From: Rostratula benghalensis
Lineage: Eukaryota; Chordata; Aves; Charadriiformes; Rostratulidae
Length of the DNA: 64,000 bases
Direction of reading: 5' to 3'
Assembly (NCBI GenBank): GCA_013399305.1
Contig: VXAI01000379.1
Span: 316,532-380,531, forward strand
Shown here: positions 13,677 to 26,100 of the stretch, piece by piece
Layout: each line of letters starts with the position of its first letter
Numbering within the stretch: the stretch's first letter is position 1
Position numbers and translations under genes: made by a program
The notes under the pieces: model-generated
Seen by the model: only the letters and a program-made list of their open reading frames with translations
What the model was told of the DNA's origin: nothing
The model's database searches: none

Positions 13677-16053
13677 GTACGATTCATGTCCAGTGAGAAA
13701 TTTTTATGATACACCTTGTCTTATAATTATGTTCTTAGGACACATGTTGCATTAACACTATGATAATTTTGAAAGTGCTGGGTCAGCAAGAAGATTTTTT
13801 TTAATGAGCAGGAAATATTTGTTTCAAGTACAAGCATTTAATTTTGGAGCTGCATTGTATAAGAACCCCTGTGCAAGCCCAAATCCATGTTTCTATTGAA
13901 TAAAGTGAACAAAGCTTGAATCAAAATGGGGAGGGGTGGAGGTGAAAAGCAAGACCTGAGCCTGCCTTCACGGAAAGTAGAGAAAAGAAAGATGTAGTCT
14001 CAGAAAGATTCTCAGGGCAGGTGGTAGTCACAGCTCCCAAGCTGAAGCTGAAAGATCAGCTCTGAGAGGAGGCATTCAGGAGGCCAATGCTGCTCCATCA
14101 CTTCCCTGGTCTGTCAGCTCAGACAGGCAGTGACATCAATGATATCAAGCAAAAAAAATGCTGCTCAACCCTCTCTTTTTCCAAGCTGGTTTGCAGTTAT
14201 ATCTTAACACTTTGCCTGGTCAAGGTAATCTTGTTTTCTTTCATGTCAGGTCTTGACAAACTTGCGAACTCTAGAAATCTTATCATCACACACTGTATTA
14301 CTTTCTCAAAACCAGTGAGAGCCTATGAAATGGTCTGTGCAGGCAAAGCAGTGATAATCTCACCAGTAAGGACAAGGTCAGGCCGAAGACTGAAATTATC
14401 AGGTGCCCAGCCTCAGAAGGAATTGGTACAAGTATGTCTCTTCCATGGGGAGATCAGTGTAGCAACATTGCTGACAGTGAACAATTCCTAATCATCAAAG
14501 GCCATAACTGCTAAAACTGGCAGACAGACGTAGCATTCTCCCAAGGCTGGCTGACAAGATGTAATCTTAATGTTTGTCTGGAAAACAGGGCAGATTGCTG
14601 TTGTTCCAGTACAGGATGCTATTACAGATAATTTGAAGATGACCGTGCAAGTGCTGTGTGTTTACCCATACAGGGTGGCCATGGGATTCTTGAGCGGCTT
14701 TTTTCTTTTGACACTCCTAATTAATATCTAATAAAAGTTCTAATGAGAAAAAGCCAAAACACACCTACCAGACTATATTTAGACACAGTCTTTTCTTTGA
14801 CACTGGATTCATATGTGGCCCATTTGAAATAGAAACATAATTTGCATAATGTTTAACCACCCTGCTAAGATGATTAACCATAACGATCCTGTTCAGAAAA
14901 CAGCACCAGACATCCCAGGGCATCTGAAACTTCACAAATACCTGTTATTTGCTGGAAGTATTTGTTTCACTCTTCAAAGATAGAACCAGAACCTTTCACT
15001 TTTTATCTTCCTTGGATTATGACTTTCCTGACATATAGCTCTTTTCTTAACAGTTTAGTGTCACCGTGAGGCCTGGAAAAAAGAGAAGCATATATGAAGA
15101 GTGAGAGCCAGAGCTTGTGATAAATAGTAGCAATACCCAGGCCATCAAGCATTAAATCCTGCACGTCCTCCTGACCTCATAGAATTACACTCTCCAGAGG
15201 CCAGAAAGTGATTCAATACTCACTGAATAATTGGCCATTCCGTTGGAGAGAGTCACCAAAGTGACAGGTAAAGTGTATAACCATAGTCTGGTGTGGATTC
15301 ATTTTATTTGGTTATTTTTGACTATGTGAGACTCCAATTTTGATTTCAGGTATACCCACCCATCCTGCTGATATCCCTTTGTGTTACTGCTGGTTTGAAA
15401 CCCCAACCAAAACTTAACCTGAATTTTGCTTGTCCAGTGGAGAGGTGTCAAGGGGATGCAAAAATGAGGGTTTGTTCTGACAAAAAAAAAAAAAAGTAAA
15501 ATCAATAGGGAAAATAACCTTTAGGGATAAATAGCCATTGCAGTCCAAACGCTATTTGGTTAATATAGGTCAAATGTCTCTAAATTAATCTCTTGAATTG
15601 TGTGGAAACGTTTAAAATGCCTGTCATTGGTTTCAGTTGTGCTCCTAGTGGAAATGAAAACTACCAGGCCCAGCAGGAAGGCTTCTTAAATACAGTGAAT
15701 GCCAGAACTGCCCATTTTCTATAGCACAGTTGTCCTTGCTGTTGGAAAGGAGAACATTCACTGGGGAGCAAAGGAAATGCTATAGTCCAACTTCCCAACA
15801 CATGAGTACAAATAAATCATTGTCACACTTATCTCTGAAGTTTTACTTCTCAGTTTCCTAAAAATGCAACCCAAAACCCTTCTGCACCCATATTCATTGG
15901 TTCAGGAAGCACTTCTCACTGAAAACCTTAGCCAGATGTTTTCCTTTTTAGCATTACTAACCCCAGTTCAACAGCTGGTTTTCTCTCAGACAGGTCGGTC
16001 TTCCTTTCTCCACCACACCTCCACAAAGGCAGGTTGTAATTACTGCTTATGCA

Positions 16054-16074
16054 TCCTATCCTATCCTATCCTAC
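16054..16074 (+). repeat. Short (CCTAT)n pentanucleotide repeat
   Basis: About four copies of CCTAT/CTATC in tandem (TCCTATCCTATCCTATCCTA). It is a minor microsatellite located 80 bases upstream of the CR1 reverse-transcriptase fragment. Confidence 0.9.
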
Positions 16075-16154
16075 AAGGTGTTACTCCATAGACACATGGA
16101 ATGTTGTTACATGGGAGAAACACTGCTGTTAGAGAGAAGTCAGCATAGTTGAAT

Positions 16155-16470
16155 GATTGAATTAATTGGCAGATCTCTGGCACTTGGCCTTGTTGAATCT
16201 CATGAGGTTCACATGGGCCCATTTCCCAAGCTTGTCCGGGTCCCTCTGGATGGCATCCTGTCCCTCAGGCGTGTCAACTGCACCGCACAGCTTGGTGTCA
16301 TCTGCAAACTTGCTGAGGGTGCACTTGATCCCACAGTCAGTGTCACTGATGATGACACTAAACAGTACCGGTCCCAGTACGGACTCCTGAGGGACACCAG
16401 TCATCACTGATGTCCATCCAGACATTGGGCCATTGACCACTACTAAGTCAACCACTTCTGACTTCAGGAA
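16155..16470 (-). pseudogene. CR1 ORF2 reverse-transcriptase fragment (internal piece, decayed)
   Basis: The minus strand stays open for about 97 codons or more (16162-16455, and in frame slightly beyond) and encodes part of the CR1 reverse transcriptase. That enzyme copies the element's RNA at a nicked chromosomal target. Visible motifs, in order, are [23 protein letters not shown] (palm motif B; the family normally has PQG, and here the G is E), and [15 protein letters not shown], which carries the F-A-D-D catalytic motif with both metal-binding aspartates intact. [16 protein letters not shown] and LMRFNKAKC follow. The family pattern is RDL.RLE.WA..NLM.FNK.KC, so some residues have drifted. 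The full protein is roughly 900-1000 residues, so this is about a tenth of it. No CR1 3' end lies nearby, so this is an internal piece left after deletion or extensive decay. The open frame reflects youth or chance; it is not a gene. Confidence 0.93.
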
Positions 16471-19400
16471 GTAATTAAGCTCAAAAAAGAAGGAAGAATT
16501 TGTAGGTGGTATTTACTCTTATCTTGCAAGAAAATGTATTCTTAGTATGTACGTGATGAATGTGCCTGCATGCAACTCATGGCCCAGCATCGTTCGCTAA
16601 AACTAGTTGTTGATGAACAGGATTTTTGCCACTGACTTTAATACAAGCAGATCAAGGACTTCCTAGAGCTGCATTTTGTCATTGAGGATTTCTGATCTCC
16701 CATTCTGTAGCAGCTCATGCAGTGTTTAAAGATGAAACTGTCACAATATTAGACAGCTCCAGATAGCAAGAAGAACAAGAATTCCCTTCCCCGTGCTGCT
16801 GGGGCAATGTCTGGATGTGGAAATTCAAAGGCATAGTGAAGCACAAGGAAGTTCCAGGACAACAAGCGCTGAGAAGCAAGAAATATTTCAGGTAAAAGTA
16901 ATCACAAATACCAGAAGAGTAAATTCCCAAATCAATACCTGCACTCATCAAAACTCACCTTTATTGCACATTTTGTCTCTTTTATTAAATTACTTACAGC
17001 CCATGAGTGCAATCTTGATTTATAGTTCAATCTGCTTGTCATCAATAGCAGGTCTGAAAATATATTTGCAGAGTGAAGAGTGAAAGAGTCAATCAGATGC
17101 AGAAGGCAAGCTGCCAAAAGGCAGCCAGTTATTAATTCTGAGCAGAATTTGGTCTTATTTGATATTAAACAAGCTGACTCACTAGTTTCCAATGATGCAA
17201 AGGAGGTAGAAAATAATCATATTTGAATCAGAGAATGATGAAGTATTTTTGTACCCTAATTCTGTTCCATGGCATTTATCAAAGCTTCACCCATCTGGGA
17301 CAACTGTTACCTCATTCATCATGGGATTTTAAAAGGGCTTTTAACATTGACTTGCAGAAGATTATGTGTAATCATAATTTCTTTTTACTAGCCATTAGGG
17401 ATTTACAGGAGTACATTTCTATAAGGCAGTCATACAACATGCATCTGCTCTAAGCATCAGAAAGATTCTTGAACTACTCTTAGTCTGCACATGGGATAAA
17501 GCCTGTGGATGTTGCACGTTTCTTCCAGAAAAAATATGAGGTTGGACTTCATCAGACATTTAGGAACTAAAACATTTTAACCACTTTCTTGAAATCACCA
17601 ATGACTGGGTTATTTGGGATCCTTCTGCAGATTCACTGTGGTGTGTACCACAGTGGGTCCTACCCCATAGGCTGGCTCCATAAACACATGCATCTTTACT
17701 ACCAGGTGTATTGACACAACTGACAGCCTCACTTAGAACTCCACTGCAGACTTGCAACTTTCATCTTAGAATTAGGCCTTTGTCAGCCAGATAATCATGA
17801 CAAGCCCTTGGCCAATTGTTGTCTGGAGCCATGCTGAGTTTCACTTTTCCTATTTGTCTTAAATTTAATTCCTTTTTCATAAGTGTGTTGAATTTGATCA
17901 GGCTAGTCTTTTCCAGCACAAGTTTGGCAGAACCCAAAAAGTAGTTCCAGTGCCACCTAGGCTTTTGTCAGTAAAAAGAAAAAGTACATTTCAAATGATG
18001 GATTTATACATGTAAATTAGATCCCAATGACAGTCTTTTTTTGTTTCAAGTGTCCGATTCAATCCCTGAATAATTCAGAACAGCTAATGTTTGCATTGTT
18101 TTACTAAGCCACATGCAGATTTTATTGCCACCTGTGAGTGGAGATAATACCTTTGACATTTTCTCTATCCTAAGTAGAGCAATTAAATAATAAGCATCAA
18201 TTACTGTATTCTTTTTGAAAATGTTTTTTGTTGGTTTGGTTTTTTTTTTAATTGAACATATTCTCCTATGATTTGAAAAAGCTCGACTTCTTGTTCTAAG
18301 GAAACAGTTTAGAGATCCAGACAGAAGCAACCAGAGGCACAGTAGTTTCTCATCGTAAGAAACCTGAAAGAAATGGAAGATTGACAGTATTGAAAAGGAC
18401 AATTAAACATTACGAAGTAAAAAATCCCATTCCTGAGAGCTCTGCCTAAGCACAGACTACAATGACAATCAAGACACAATAAAGAAAAACTGATCAGCAT
18501 TTACTTAATGACTGATATTTTCCTCTTCCCTATTTCTCTTTTCTCATTCCTCATTTTCATTCCACCTCTTATGCTCTCTTTTGCTGTCTCTTCCTCTGCC
18601 ATCTCTTCTCCTCATGCCCTCCTGCACAACGCAACGCCTTGCCATATCCCCACTTGTAGTGCCTTCAGTCCCTTTTTAAATGCTGGTCCCTCTGTTAGTC
18701 AGAGATGTGCCTGTCCATGATATAGAAAGATGGGGTTTCTTCTCACATGTCAGCTCTGACAGGACTTGAGGGGCATAGAAAAGCCATGCTCTGCCCAGTG
18801 CCAGCCCATAGGAGATACAGAGGCAGGTATTCTCCTAACACTTCACAGGGCAGCAGAGTTCTTCTCTGCTACCCTACTATTCCCTCTGCTCAACAGTGCC
18901 AGTGTGAATCCATTTACCCCATTACACCTCTTGTAGCCACCAACCAGATTGAAGCTGATTGCTGCTACTGGGGTAACCAGAGTTCAGTATGGATGGTCTT
19001 CAAGCCTGTCTCCACTACTCCCTTTTTGGGACCATGGAGATGGCATATAAAACTGCCAGAATGCAAAGAGCAGGATCATTTCCATAGCCACGGTGACAGC
19101 TGGTCCCGCTCAATGATTAGTGAAGCCAAAAGAAACCAAATCTTTATCAAAAAGGAGAATCTCTAACATGCTTTTTATGTCATTCTTTTCAGTTTAGCTC
19201 TTTTAATGATTTTCTTGCAGCTGCTGCTGAGTGATGGTGTTTGTGGAAGATGAGCGCAAACAGTGCTAGACTGTGAATGCAGGGGGCTAAACCAGTTTGC
19301 CTTTGATCACTCTCTGGATGGAGAGAGGCAGATTCCCATGCATGATCAACCCTCCTAGCTAGCCAACGAGAGGTATTTCTGACAGCTAAACAAGAAACTT

Positions 19401-20769
19401 CTTGTCTCTTTTCCTAGCTACAGGGTAAAGGCTAAGAAATAGTCATGTGTTAACGAGGAAGAAAACAAGGGATTAAAAATGAACATTTGTTTTTTGTAGG
19501 ACAATCCTCTGACTGAATTAATTCTGTTTATTTTTTCCTTACTGTGATATTACTTCCCAGGCATGGCAGCCTTCCCTTAGGCTTTAAAGCTAAAGACTGA
19601 AAATTATCTTCAAAAATCTCAATGCATACACACATCTCCATCTGTATTACCCCTCCCCAACTGATTTTGTTCAGCCTGGGGAAAGAGAAAATAAGCTATT
19701 TATTGCCTCCTTGTCTTCTAATCCAGGAGTACTGTATAATGATCACATTCTAATTATCTATAATTTGAGGCTGCTCTTTTCTGAGGCTCAGTTTTGATTT
19801 GGACTGTACACCAGTCCAAAGGGAGGAGAGCTGTCCATGTGCCCATGAAGACAGAATGATGCTACACCCCCCAGGCAGGTATCTGGGGGCCTACAAAGTT
19901 TCAACATAAGAAACAGCAGTGCAGATTCAGCTACAGAGATAACATTAGGGCAAGAAGGGAGGAACTGTATCTGTTAGTAACATCAGTTCTTTTGCCCTTG
20001 GCTCCCAGGAGCCTGCCCCTCAACATCTAATTGCCACTTGCAGAATAAAGCACTACCCTTGAACACTAGCTGTTTCAGTAATGGACTCACAGAAAAATCA
20101 TGGGGTTTTTTGTTTTTGCAGATGGGGAAGCATATTCCTCCCTACCCTACCATGATAGCAGTCCTGACAGCTATTTGTAATGAACCCTCTTTGATGACAG
20201 GAACCCACAGGAAAGGGCAAGTGACTCTGTGCTAACTCTTCAATGAAAAAGATATTTCATTAAAATCAATTATTTTATTAAAGCTGACAGAGTGGTGTGC
20301 AGATGGGCTTTCCCTGCCTACCCCAGCAAAAGCTGCCTGCTGTTTAATAGACTGCCTTCTGAACAGGCACTGTGTGCCTCCAGCACCTACACAAAGCCAG
20401 GCAGCAAACTCGTCAGTCTTCACCACTTGAACAGCACAGAAGAGCTACAGCAAGCTGCATTTGAGGAGGAGAAAGGGTATCACAAAATATCCTGAGAGGC
20501 TGAGAGAAAGATGTTGCTTCTTTGTGCGGGAGGCTGCTATGTGTATCAACTACTTCCTCAGCTGTTTTGCTCTGCAGAGGAGGCCAGTGAAAAGAGTCGT
20601 CAGATCTGGGGATCCATGCATCGCAAGAAGGTAACGATAAGGCATGAAATATTTGATATATTTGCAAGAGACATTAGGATTGCTGCCAGTATTCTCTATC
20701 CTCAGCAGTTCTGACAAAATTGGACGAGCAGTCAAGATGCAGGAGGGCAGGGCTACATTTCAAAACAGA
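16471..20769. other. Unique non-coding sequence, no gene recognised
   Basis: No exon or transposon is recognised. A polypyrimidine tract at 18518-18620 is listed separately. A short phrase at 19670-19692 (TTCAGCCTGGGGAAAGAGAAAA) resembles a CR1 word, but its flanks do not continue the family. A 139-codon open frame at 18747-19166 (+) has no family resemblance. Confidence 0.58.
18518..18620 (+). repeat. Polypyrimidine (CT-rich) tract
   Basis: About 100 bases are almost entirely C and T on the plus strand, with TTCC, CTCTT and CATT units but no fixed period. The pyrimidine bias is interrupted only by a few A and G bases. It could be a degraded microsatellite. No AG plus open exon follows, so it is not read as a splice acceptor. 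Confidence 0.75.
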
Positions 20770-21510
20770 GGAACGGGCCGAAAGGGTTACTGTGAATTTC
20801 AACTAAGAAATGCAAAAACCTGCATGTGGGAAGGAACAATACCATGTGTTGGTGCAGGCTGCAGGCTCTCTAGCACCTTAGATCTGCAGAAAAGGACCTG
20901 AAGGTCCTGGTGGGCAACAAGTTGAATATGAATCAGGAGTAAGTTCTAGCAGTGGAGCAAAAGCACCACCAGTAGGCCAAGGGAAACAATTATGCACTTC
21001 TATTTGTCAGTCATGAGACTGCATTTGGGGTAGTATTCCATTTTGGTAGTGAGTCCAGAGGAAGGCCACTAAGACAGTTGGGTGCTGGAGCATATGGCAT
21101 TTGAGAGACTAAGAGAAGTGGGTAGTAAAGGAAAGGACCCTAATAACTGTCTTCAGCTAGCTACTGAGGGCTATGGAGAAGATTGTTGTTGAGAAGACAG
21201 ATCTTGCCTCTTCTCAGAGATGTACAATCAAAGGACAATGGATAGTGATTACAGTTTGCAGCAGAGGAAATTCCATCTGGCCAAACAGAAAATGTTCTTT
21301 ACCATGACAGGGGTTAAGCAGTGGGACAGACTGTCCAAAGACATCATGGGATCTCCATTCAACATCCTTGGATGTTTTCAAAATTTGACAGGAAAAAAAC
21401 CCTGAGTGACTTGATATAACATTGCAGTTTGCACTGCTTTCAGCAGGGGTATGAACTAGAGACCTCCAGACATCACTTCCAATATAGAATATTCTATGAT
21501 TCTTATGATA
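20770..21510 (+). mobile_element. CR1 non-LTR retrotransposon, about 740-bp 3' fragment
   Basis: On the plus strand the copy begins with the ORF2 segment that in other CR1 copies reads '...NAK.LHLGEGTIP...'. Here NAKTCMWEGTIPC is readable near 20808-20846. It then shows the GAGAAGGACCTGG...GTCCTGGTGG.CAACAAG block at 20884-20925 and continues to the 3' untranslated part. That part includes GGAAATTCCATCTGG, AGCAGGGGTATGAACTAGA and GACCTCCAGACATCACTTCCAA, and it ends in ATATTCTATGATTCTTATGAT. The wording ACTAGA.GACCTCCAGA before the terminus marks a different CR1 subfamily from the other copies. Frames are broken by stops and indels. The 5' edge is approximate. Confidence 0.9.
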
Positions 21511-22512
21511 TGTATACAGAGTGCTACTACAGAACACCAGAGATGGAAAGGTAGCTGAAAGAACCTGGATCTACTTTGGTGAAAAGGACAAACCTTTGAA
21601 TGGTATCCACAGTGTGAGATGTCCTTTTTAGGATCCTCTGAAAAATGGATGGCAAACTTATAAATGCATGTTTCCAATGACTTCATAAGAGGATTACTCC
21701 TAGAGATAAAGTACTGCAGTTTATAGATTCCTCCTCACCATGCCTTTTCTCATTAGTACAATTAGTACCTTTCCTAAAGGTTTCTGAAGCCATGTGGTTT
21801 TGGCATAGTTTCAGTTTCTGTTTAAAAGAAAATGCTGGGGGAAAACAGCCTGGCAAATATTGTCATGAAATCAACTGATTTCCTAGGAGACAAGGAAAAA
21901 ACTTCAGAACACTTTTAAAGCCAAAGAAATGTTGGGATTTTCAAGCTGGACTCATGATTTTTCAAAACCTGGCTTCTGGTTGTACAGTGTCTGTGGTCAG
22001 CCATACCATACAGAGAATACATTTGAACAAAATTCATTTTGGAAATCTATATCTGGAGTCTTGTCTCCACAGCATGAGGAATGGAAGTCCCAGAGCCATG
22101 AGAACCAAAGTCTAAGCCAAAGTCCAGAAGAGAATCAGTAAACACAGGGTCACCTCCAACACTTAAGAGCCTTGTGTTTGCATCAAAGCAGCCAATGTGC
22201 CTCACTCAGAAAGGTCACTTGAGATTTAACAAAACTGGAAATACAGCAAGACTTACTACTTTCTGTTTGTGAGAGCAAGGGCCCTTACAGTACTGCTCAT
22301 TTGTGAAGGGCAGGCAGGAGCTGCTGACCTAGGAGAATTTAGATCCTAGCACTGAGTGCTTCAGTGGTTAGATGAGAGGGGCAAGAGGACAGCATGAAAT
22401 AAAACTGCCATGGAGAAAAAAATGAGCTGATGAAACACTTTCTGTTTCACTTCTGGAGATGGAAGAACAATCTCCCACTGCTTGCTTTTCCCCCCTTCCC
22501 TGTGATATTGGG

Positions 22513-22548
22513 AAAAAAAAAAAAAAAAAAAAAAAAAGGGCGGGGGGG
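22513..22548 (+). repeat. A25 homopolymer followed by G-rich run
   Basis: Twenty-five consecutive A residues are followed by GGGCGGGGGGG. No processed-pseudogene body or AATAAA at the expected spacing precedes the A tract, so it is treated as a simple homopolymer and not as the tail of a retrocopy. Its exact length may be unreliable in the assembly. Confidence 0.9.
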
Positions 22549-22559
22549 TGTATTCCTGA

Positions 22560-23155
22560 GCAGTCTTGAGATTAGTACTGTATTTAAACCCATTTAATTA
22601 CTGTGATGAATTATATGCCTGTCATTGATCTTCTCGTTCTTATCTGCCCCAAAGTACCAATAGTCTGTTCATTTTGCCTTTTAAAAATACAGAGTTTGAA
22701 GAGGGTTTCTGTTTACTTAGGTTAAAAACTAATCATATGAATCAAAATGAGCTGTACATGACTAATTGACCAGTTTGTTTTACTGTCCTGTTTGGCAATG
22801 CTGATAAGCTTTTCTGACAGCATGCAAATCAAGCTGCTATCAGCAAGAAAGGCCTCCCCTGTAAAAAAGCAAAAGGAGCAGGCAAACTGCAGTTATTATC
22901 TAGAAAAGATAGCAGCCTTGGGGACAAGAAGCTTCCTTTAGCTGAAAAGTGCAGACCAAAGAAGGGGACAGGATTTAATTAGGTGCAAGAACAAGAGGCC
23001 TGCAGTGTAATTAACTCCCCAAAGATCTCATTGAGCATTCAGCAGAACCCACACTCAGCAGTCCTTCCACCTTCATTGGAATTAAAGTTTAATTTGGTGT
23101 CAAAGGGCAGAGGAAAGACCTGCATTATCAAGTGTGGAAATCAATAAACCATGAG
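22560..23155. promoter_or_regulatory. Candidate distal enhancer (GATA, octamer and TAAT sites)
   Basis: Four GATA-type sites lie within about 110 bases: CTGATAAG (22801-22808), CTATCAG (22837-22843, reverse CTGATAG), TTATCT (22896-22901, reverse AGATAA) and AGATAG (22907-22912). An octamer ATGCAAAT lies between them at 22822-22829. Further on are homeodomain-type TTTAATTAGG (22974-22983) and TAATTA (23008-23013), and a TTAAAGTTTAATT palindromic stretch near 23083-23095. No repeat is recognised inside the block. Motif density plus isolation is how many vertebrate developmental enhancers look, but function and conservation are inferred. Confidence 0.35.
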
Positions 23156-26100
23156 AAGGAAAAGGTCACATCCCCAGTTTCACAGCACAGGAGGTCTCAA
23201 TGAAAAGGTGAGGATATAAAACTGCTCAACACTTACTGATCAGTGCTGGGAGCGGGAGAGATGGATGTTTCACCCCATGGGCTTGACACTACCTCTCACT
23301 CAATAAAAGAATCTCCATTTCCATGAAGAAGGGTAATGAAGGGTTCAGGAAGAGTTTTTCCACTCAATTAGTGGCTGTTGTTGTTGTTTTTAAAGCCTAA
23401 AGAGTTGTTGCATAATGTTTTACCTGTTTTAGCACAGGTATCTAACAGACAGGTGAAGTGAGCCTTTTCATCCACAGTGGCCTTAGACACTTCAAGGTAT
23501 CTTAACTTAATGCATTTTCCCAGTGTTAGTGAGCTGTGTATCCACCCTGCTATAAGAATACTAGCTACTGTCAGACCCCTAATTGATATATGGCAAGTGA
23601 ATAATTTTCCATGCAAAATCTTTCCTGATAAATGATAAAACCTAAATAAATGCAGGCAATGAGTAGTATTCAGTCAGGAGTAAGACCAACAGGTAGTAAG
23701 AAAGTTCTTGCCACTTTCAACGGCACTCAGGTTGCCTGAACCCCAGGTTTTCCCCAGCTTGGAGGAGCCCTATTCCTGGGGAGGCACTGCACTGAGAACA
23801 GCAGAAACTCCTCTCAACAAACACCTCTGCAAGTTGGTCCCTCGTCTCCGCTGTGTAACACCACCCTTCCAGTAAAGTAACATTTGCTCTTTCTCTGCCA
23901 TTCCATGTGGGCCCCCTATCAGCTCCCATCCCATGCTGGATCTGCCACAAGGATCTTAAGTACTCCCCTTCTATTTGCTGCATTCGGAATAGAGCATAAC
24001 ATGCCTGGGTATGCTGCAACAGTATCATCACAGTGCTTGAAAACTAGAAAGGATTTTCATTCATTTTCAGAGAAAACAGAATACCAACAGAAGGACAAAC
24101 CCATGTAAAGCAAGTAAGCACACATGCTCTCCCTAACACTTGGCCAAATTTGCAGGTAGTTCTTAGGAAATTAAACTATCTGCATCCACACATTGCAATG
24201 CCTTAGGTAACACTTCCACGGAGTTACTTCACAGGTTGCCTCACACAAGGGCAAGTGGTCAATGTTCCAGTTTCCACAAAGGCAAGAGGAGGCCTTGAAA
24301 TCAATTACAATGTGAGGTCTCACTGCTTGTTTTGCTGGAACAAAGGCACACCTGCTGGCAAAAAAAATATGGTTCAATCTGCAAATCAAGTAAGTGCTAT
24401 TCCTGTATGTGTGCAGAAACTATAGCTTGCCATTTGTCTCAAGAAATACTTTGTAACCTTTTTGGAGTAGAGAGTTTTCCTGAAATGTCTCTACTTTTCC
24501 ATACCCAGTACCTTATCACGGCCAGGGAAGGTGTCAATCCCAAAAGAGAAAGCTTGCCTCCGCATACAGGGATTTTCCTGAGCACTCACATAGACTGGTC
24601 TACAGGCTGCCAGCAGCTTGTCTTTCAACTTTGCCTATACTCGCACCTATTTACACATCTTCATTGCCCTTTGTCTTCACACTTGCACTACACCTTCCAC
24701 CATGCCAGTCTTCTTGGAACCACAACTGAGCTTACTTGGTCAGCACTGAGCTTTTGCAGGTATTCTGCTACTCTCTGACAAATCATATGGAACCTCTGTG
24801 CAACAGACCTTCTGCCACAGTTGGTTTAGACATCCAATTAGACTTTTACTTCTGATGTCCAAATTGCAACCCATAACCCTTTTCTGCCAACCCTTCATAA
24901 AATATAGTGGATGCCATGGTAATTTGTAAGACCAAGCTGCAGGCATCACCCTAGAAATGTGTGCACCCCACATATTACTATAGTAGAGAGCTGAATTAAT
25001 TCCTATCTCACCCTGCCCCATCACCCAGTGGTTCCTATGTTATCCATCTGATTAAACCAAACTTTGCTGTAAGGTTGCAGCAGAGCAAGCCCACAACTTT
25101 TCAGTAGCAGATATTCACAGTTCATCAGACAGGCCCCTTGGAAAAACAGTGGAAACCCATCTGAGTTGCTCACAGAATTAAGTCATTAGTTTCCATCCAC
25201 TTGAGCAGTAAACTTGGAATTAGCTCCACAGAAAGCAATCTAATCCTGTTACAACTTTTACATACTCAAAACCTTAGGAGCTCTTGATACATGGTTCTGA
25301 TGAATTTTACATTACCAGGGTGTAGATAAGGCCCTCATAATTACTTCACTGAAGACAACCTAATTCTTTTTTCAGATGTTACTTCAACACTTCCATCATT
25401 ATTCAGATAATTCCTCCAATGACAGAAATGCAAAAGTTGAAAGATCAGCATCCATTCTCAAATCTTTGTACAATGATGACCATTTCACACTGGGAGCCAT
25501 CAGCTTAAAAAAAAATTAATCCCTGCTACTACTCCAACTTCATTGCAAAATCCTTCCTACGAATTTCACTGCACACATGGGAATTTCAGTTTTGTATGGA
25601 ATCATTTGTGAATAAGCCACAGATCAGTAACAGAATTAATCTCCAGTCTCCAAACATATTTGTTCATCAGAAATGGGTCTTCATTTTCTACAACAGCTGT
25701 AGAAAAAGTGTAACTTTCCTGTTCAATACACCCTGTGTGCCAGTAGGTTTCCATAAACTTGCAGAATAAATCAGTTTGGATACACAAAGAATTTAGCCAA
25801 CAGTAACAAATCACATGGCTAAGTTTCAAAAGTGCCTATTTCACAAAATAAAGGAAGTTTTAAAGATGTCTCTGTTTGACAGGTCTGTACAACTGCTCTT
25901 TTGTTGAATGTGGCTAAAGTGTGAATTAGAGTTAAAATTGTAATAAAAAGAGACATTTTCATTAACAAACTGCCTGTGTTACCACAAGTTTGCTTTGATG
26001 GGTTTCATGATCTTCTCTGTTTGCTTTCTGCACTGTTTAGACTAGCAAAATCTAATTCCCAAGAATATTTCCAGAAAGGCTCATGAGTTAGCTCAGGTTA

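Larger units (their letters stand above)
11199..16154. other. Unique non-coding sequence with candidate regulatory patches
   Basis: No gene is recognised. The block holds a candidate conserved element at 12520-12745 (listed separately), a GACGTCA/CACGTG pair at 13664-13676, and an AT-rich patch at about 14690-14970 with TAAT and ATTTGCAT-like words. An A14 run lies at 15482-15495, and a short pentanucleotide repeat sits at 16054-16074. An open frame of 134 codons at 14087-14491 (+) matches nothing I know. Confidence 0.55.

Noticed and set aside
14087..14491. 134-codon open frame on the plus strand
   Set aside because: A hydrophobic patch is present but nothing matches a known membrane protein; likely chance.
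18747..19166. 139-codon open frame on the plus strand
   Set aside because: No recognisable domain; not supported by splice signals or neighbours.
19670..19692. TTCAGCCTGGGGAAAGAGAAAA resembling a CR1 word
   Set aside because: Flanking sequence on both sides does not follow CR1.
22380..22540. Possible processed pseudogene ending in the A25 tract
   Set aside because: No recognisable coding body precedes the A tract and no polyadenylation signal is at the right distance.
24332..24778. 148-codon open frame on the plus strand
   Set aside because: No family resemblance, no splice sites or promoter, and length is within what chance gives in 64 kb of six-frame reading.
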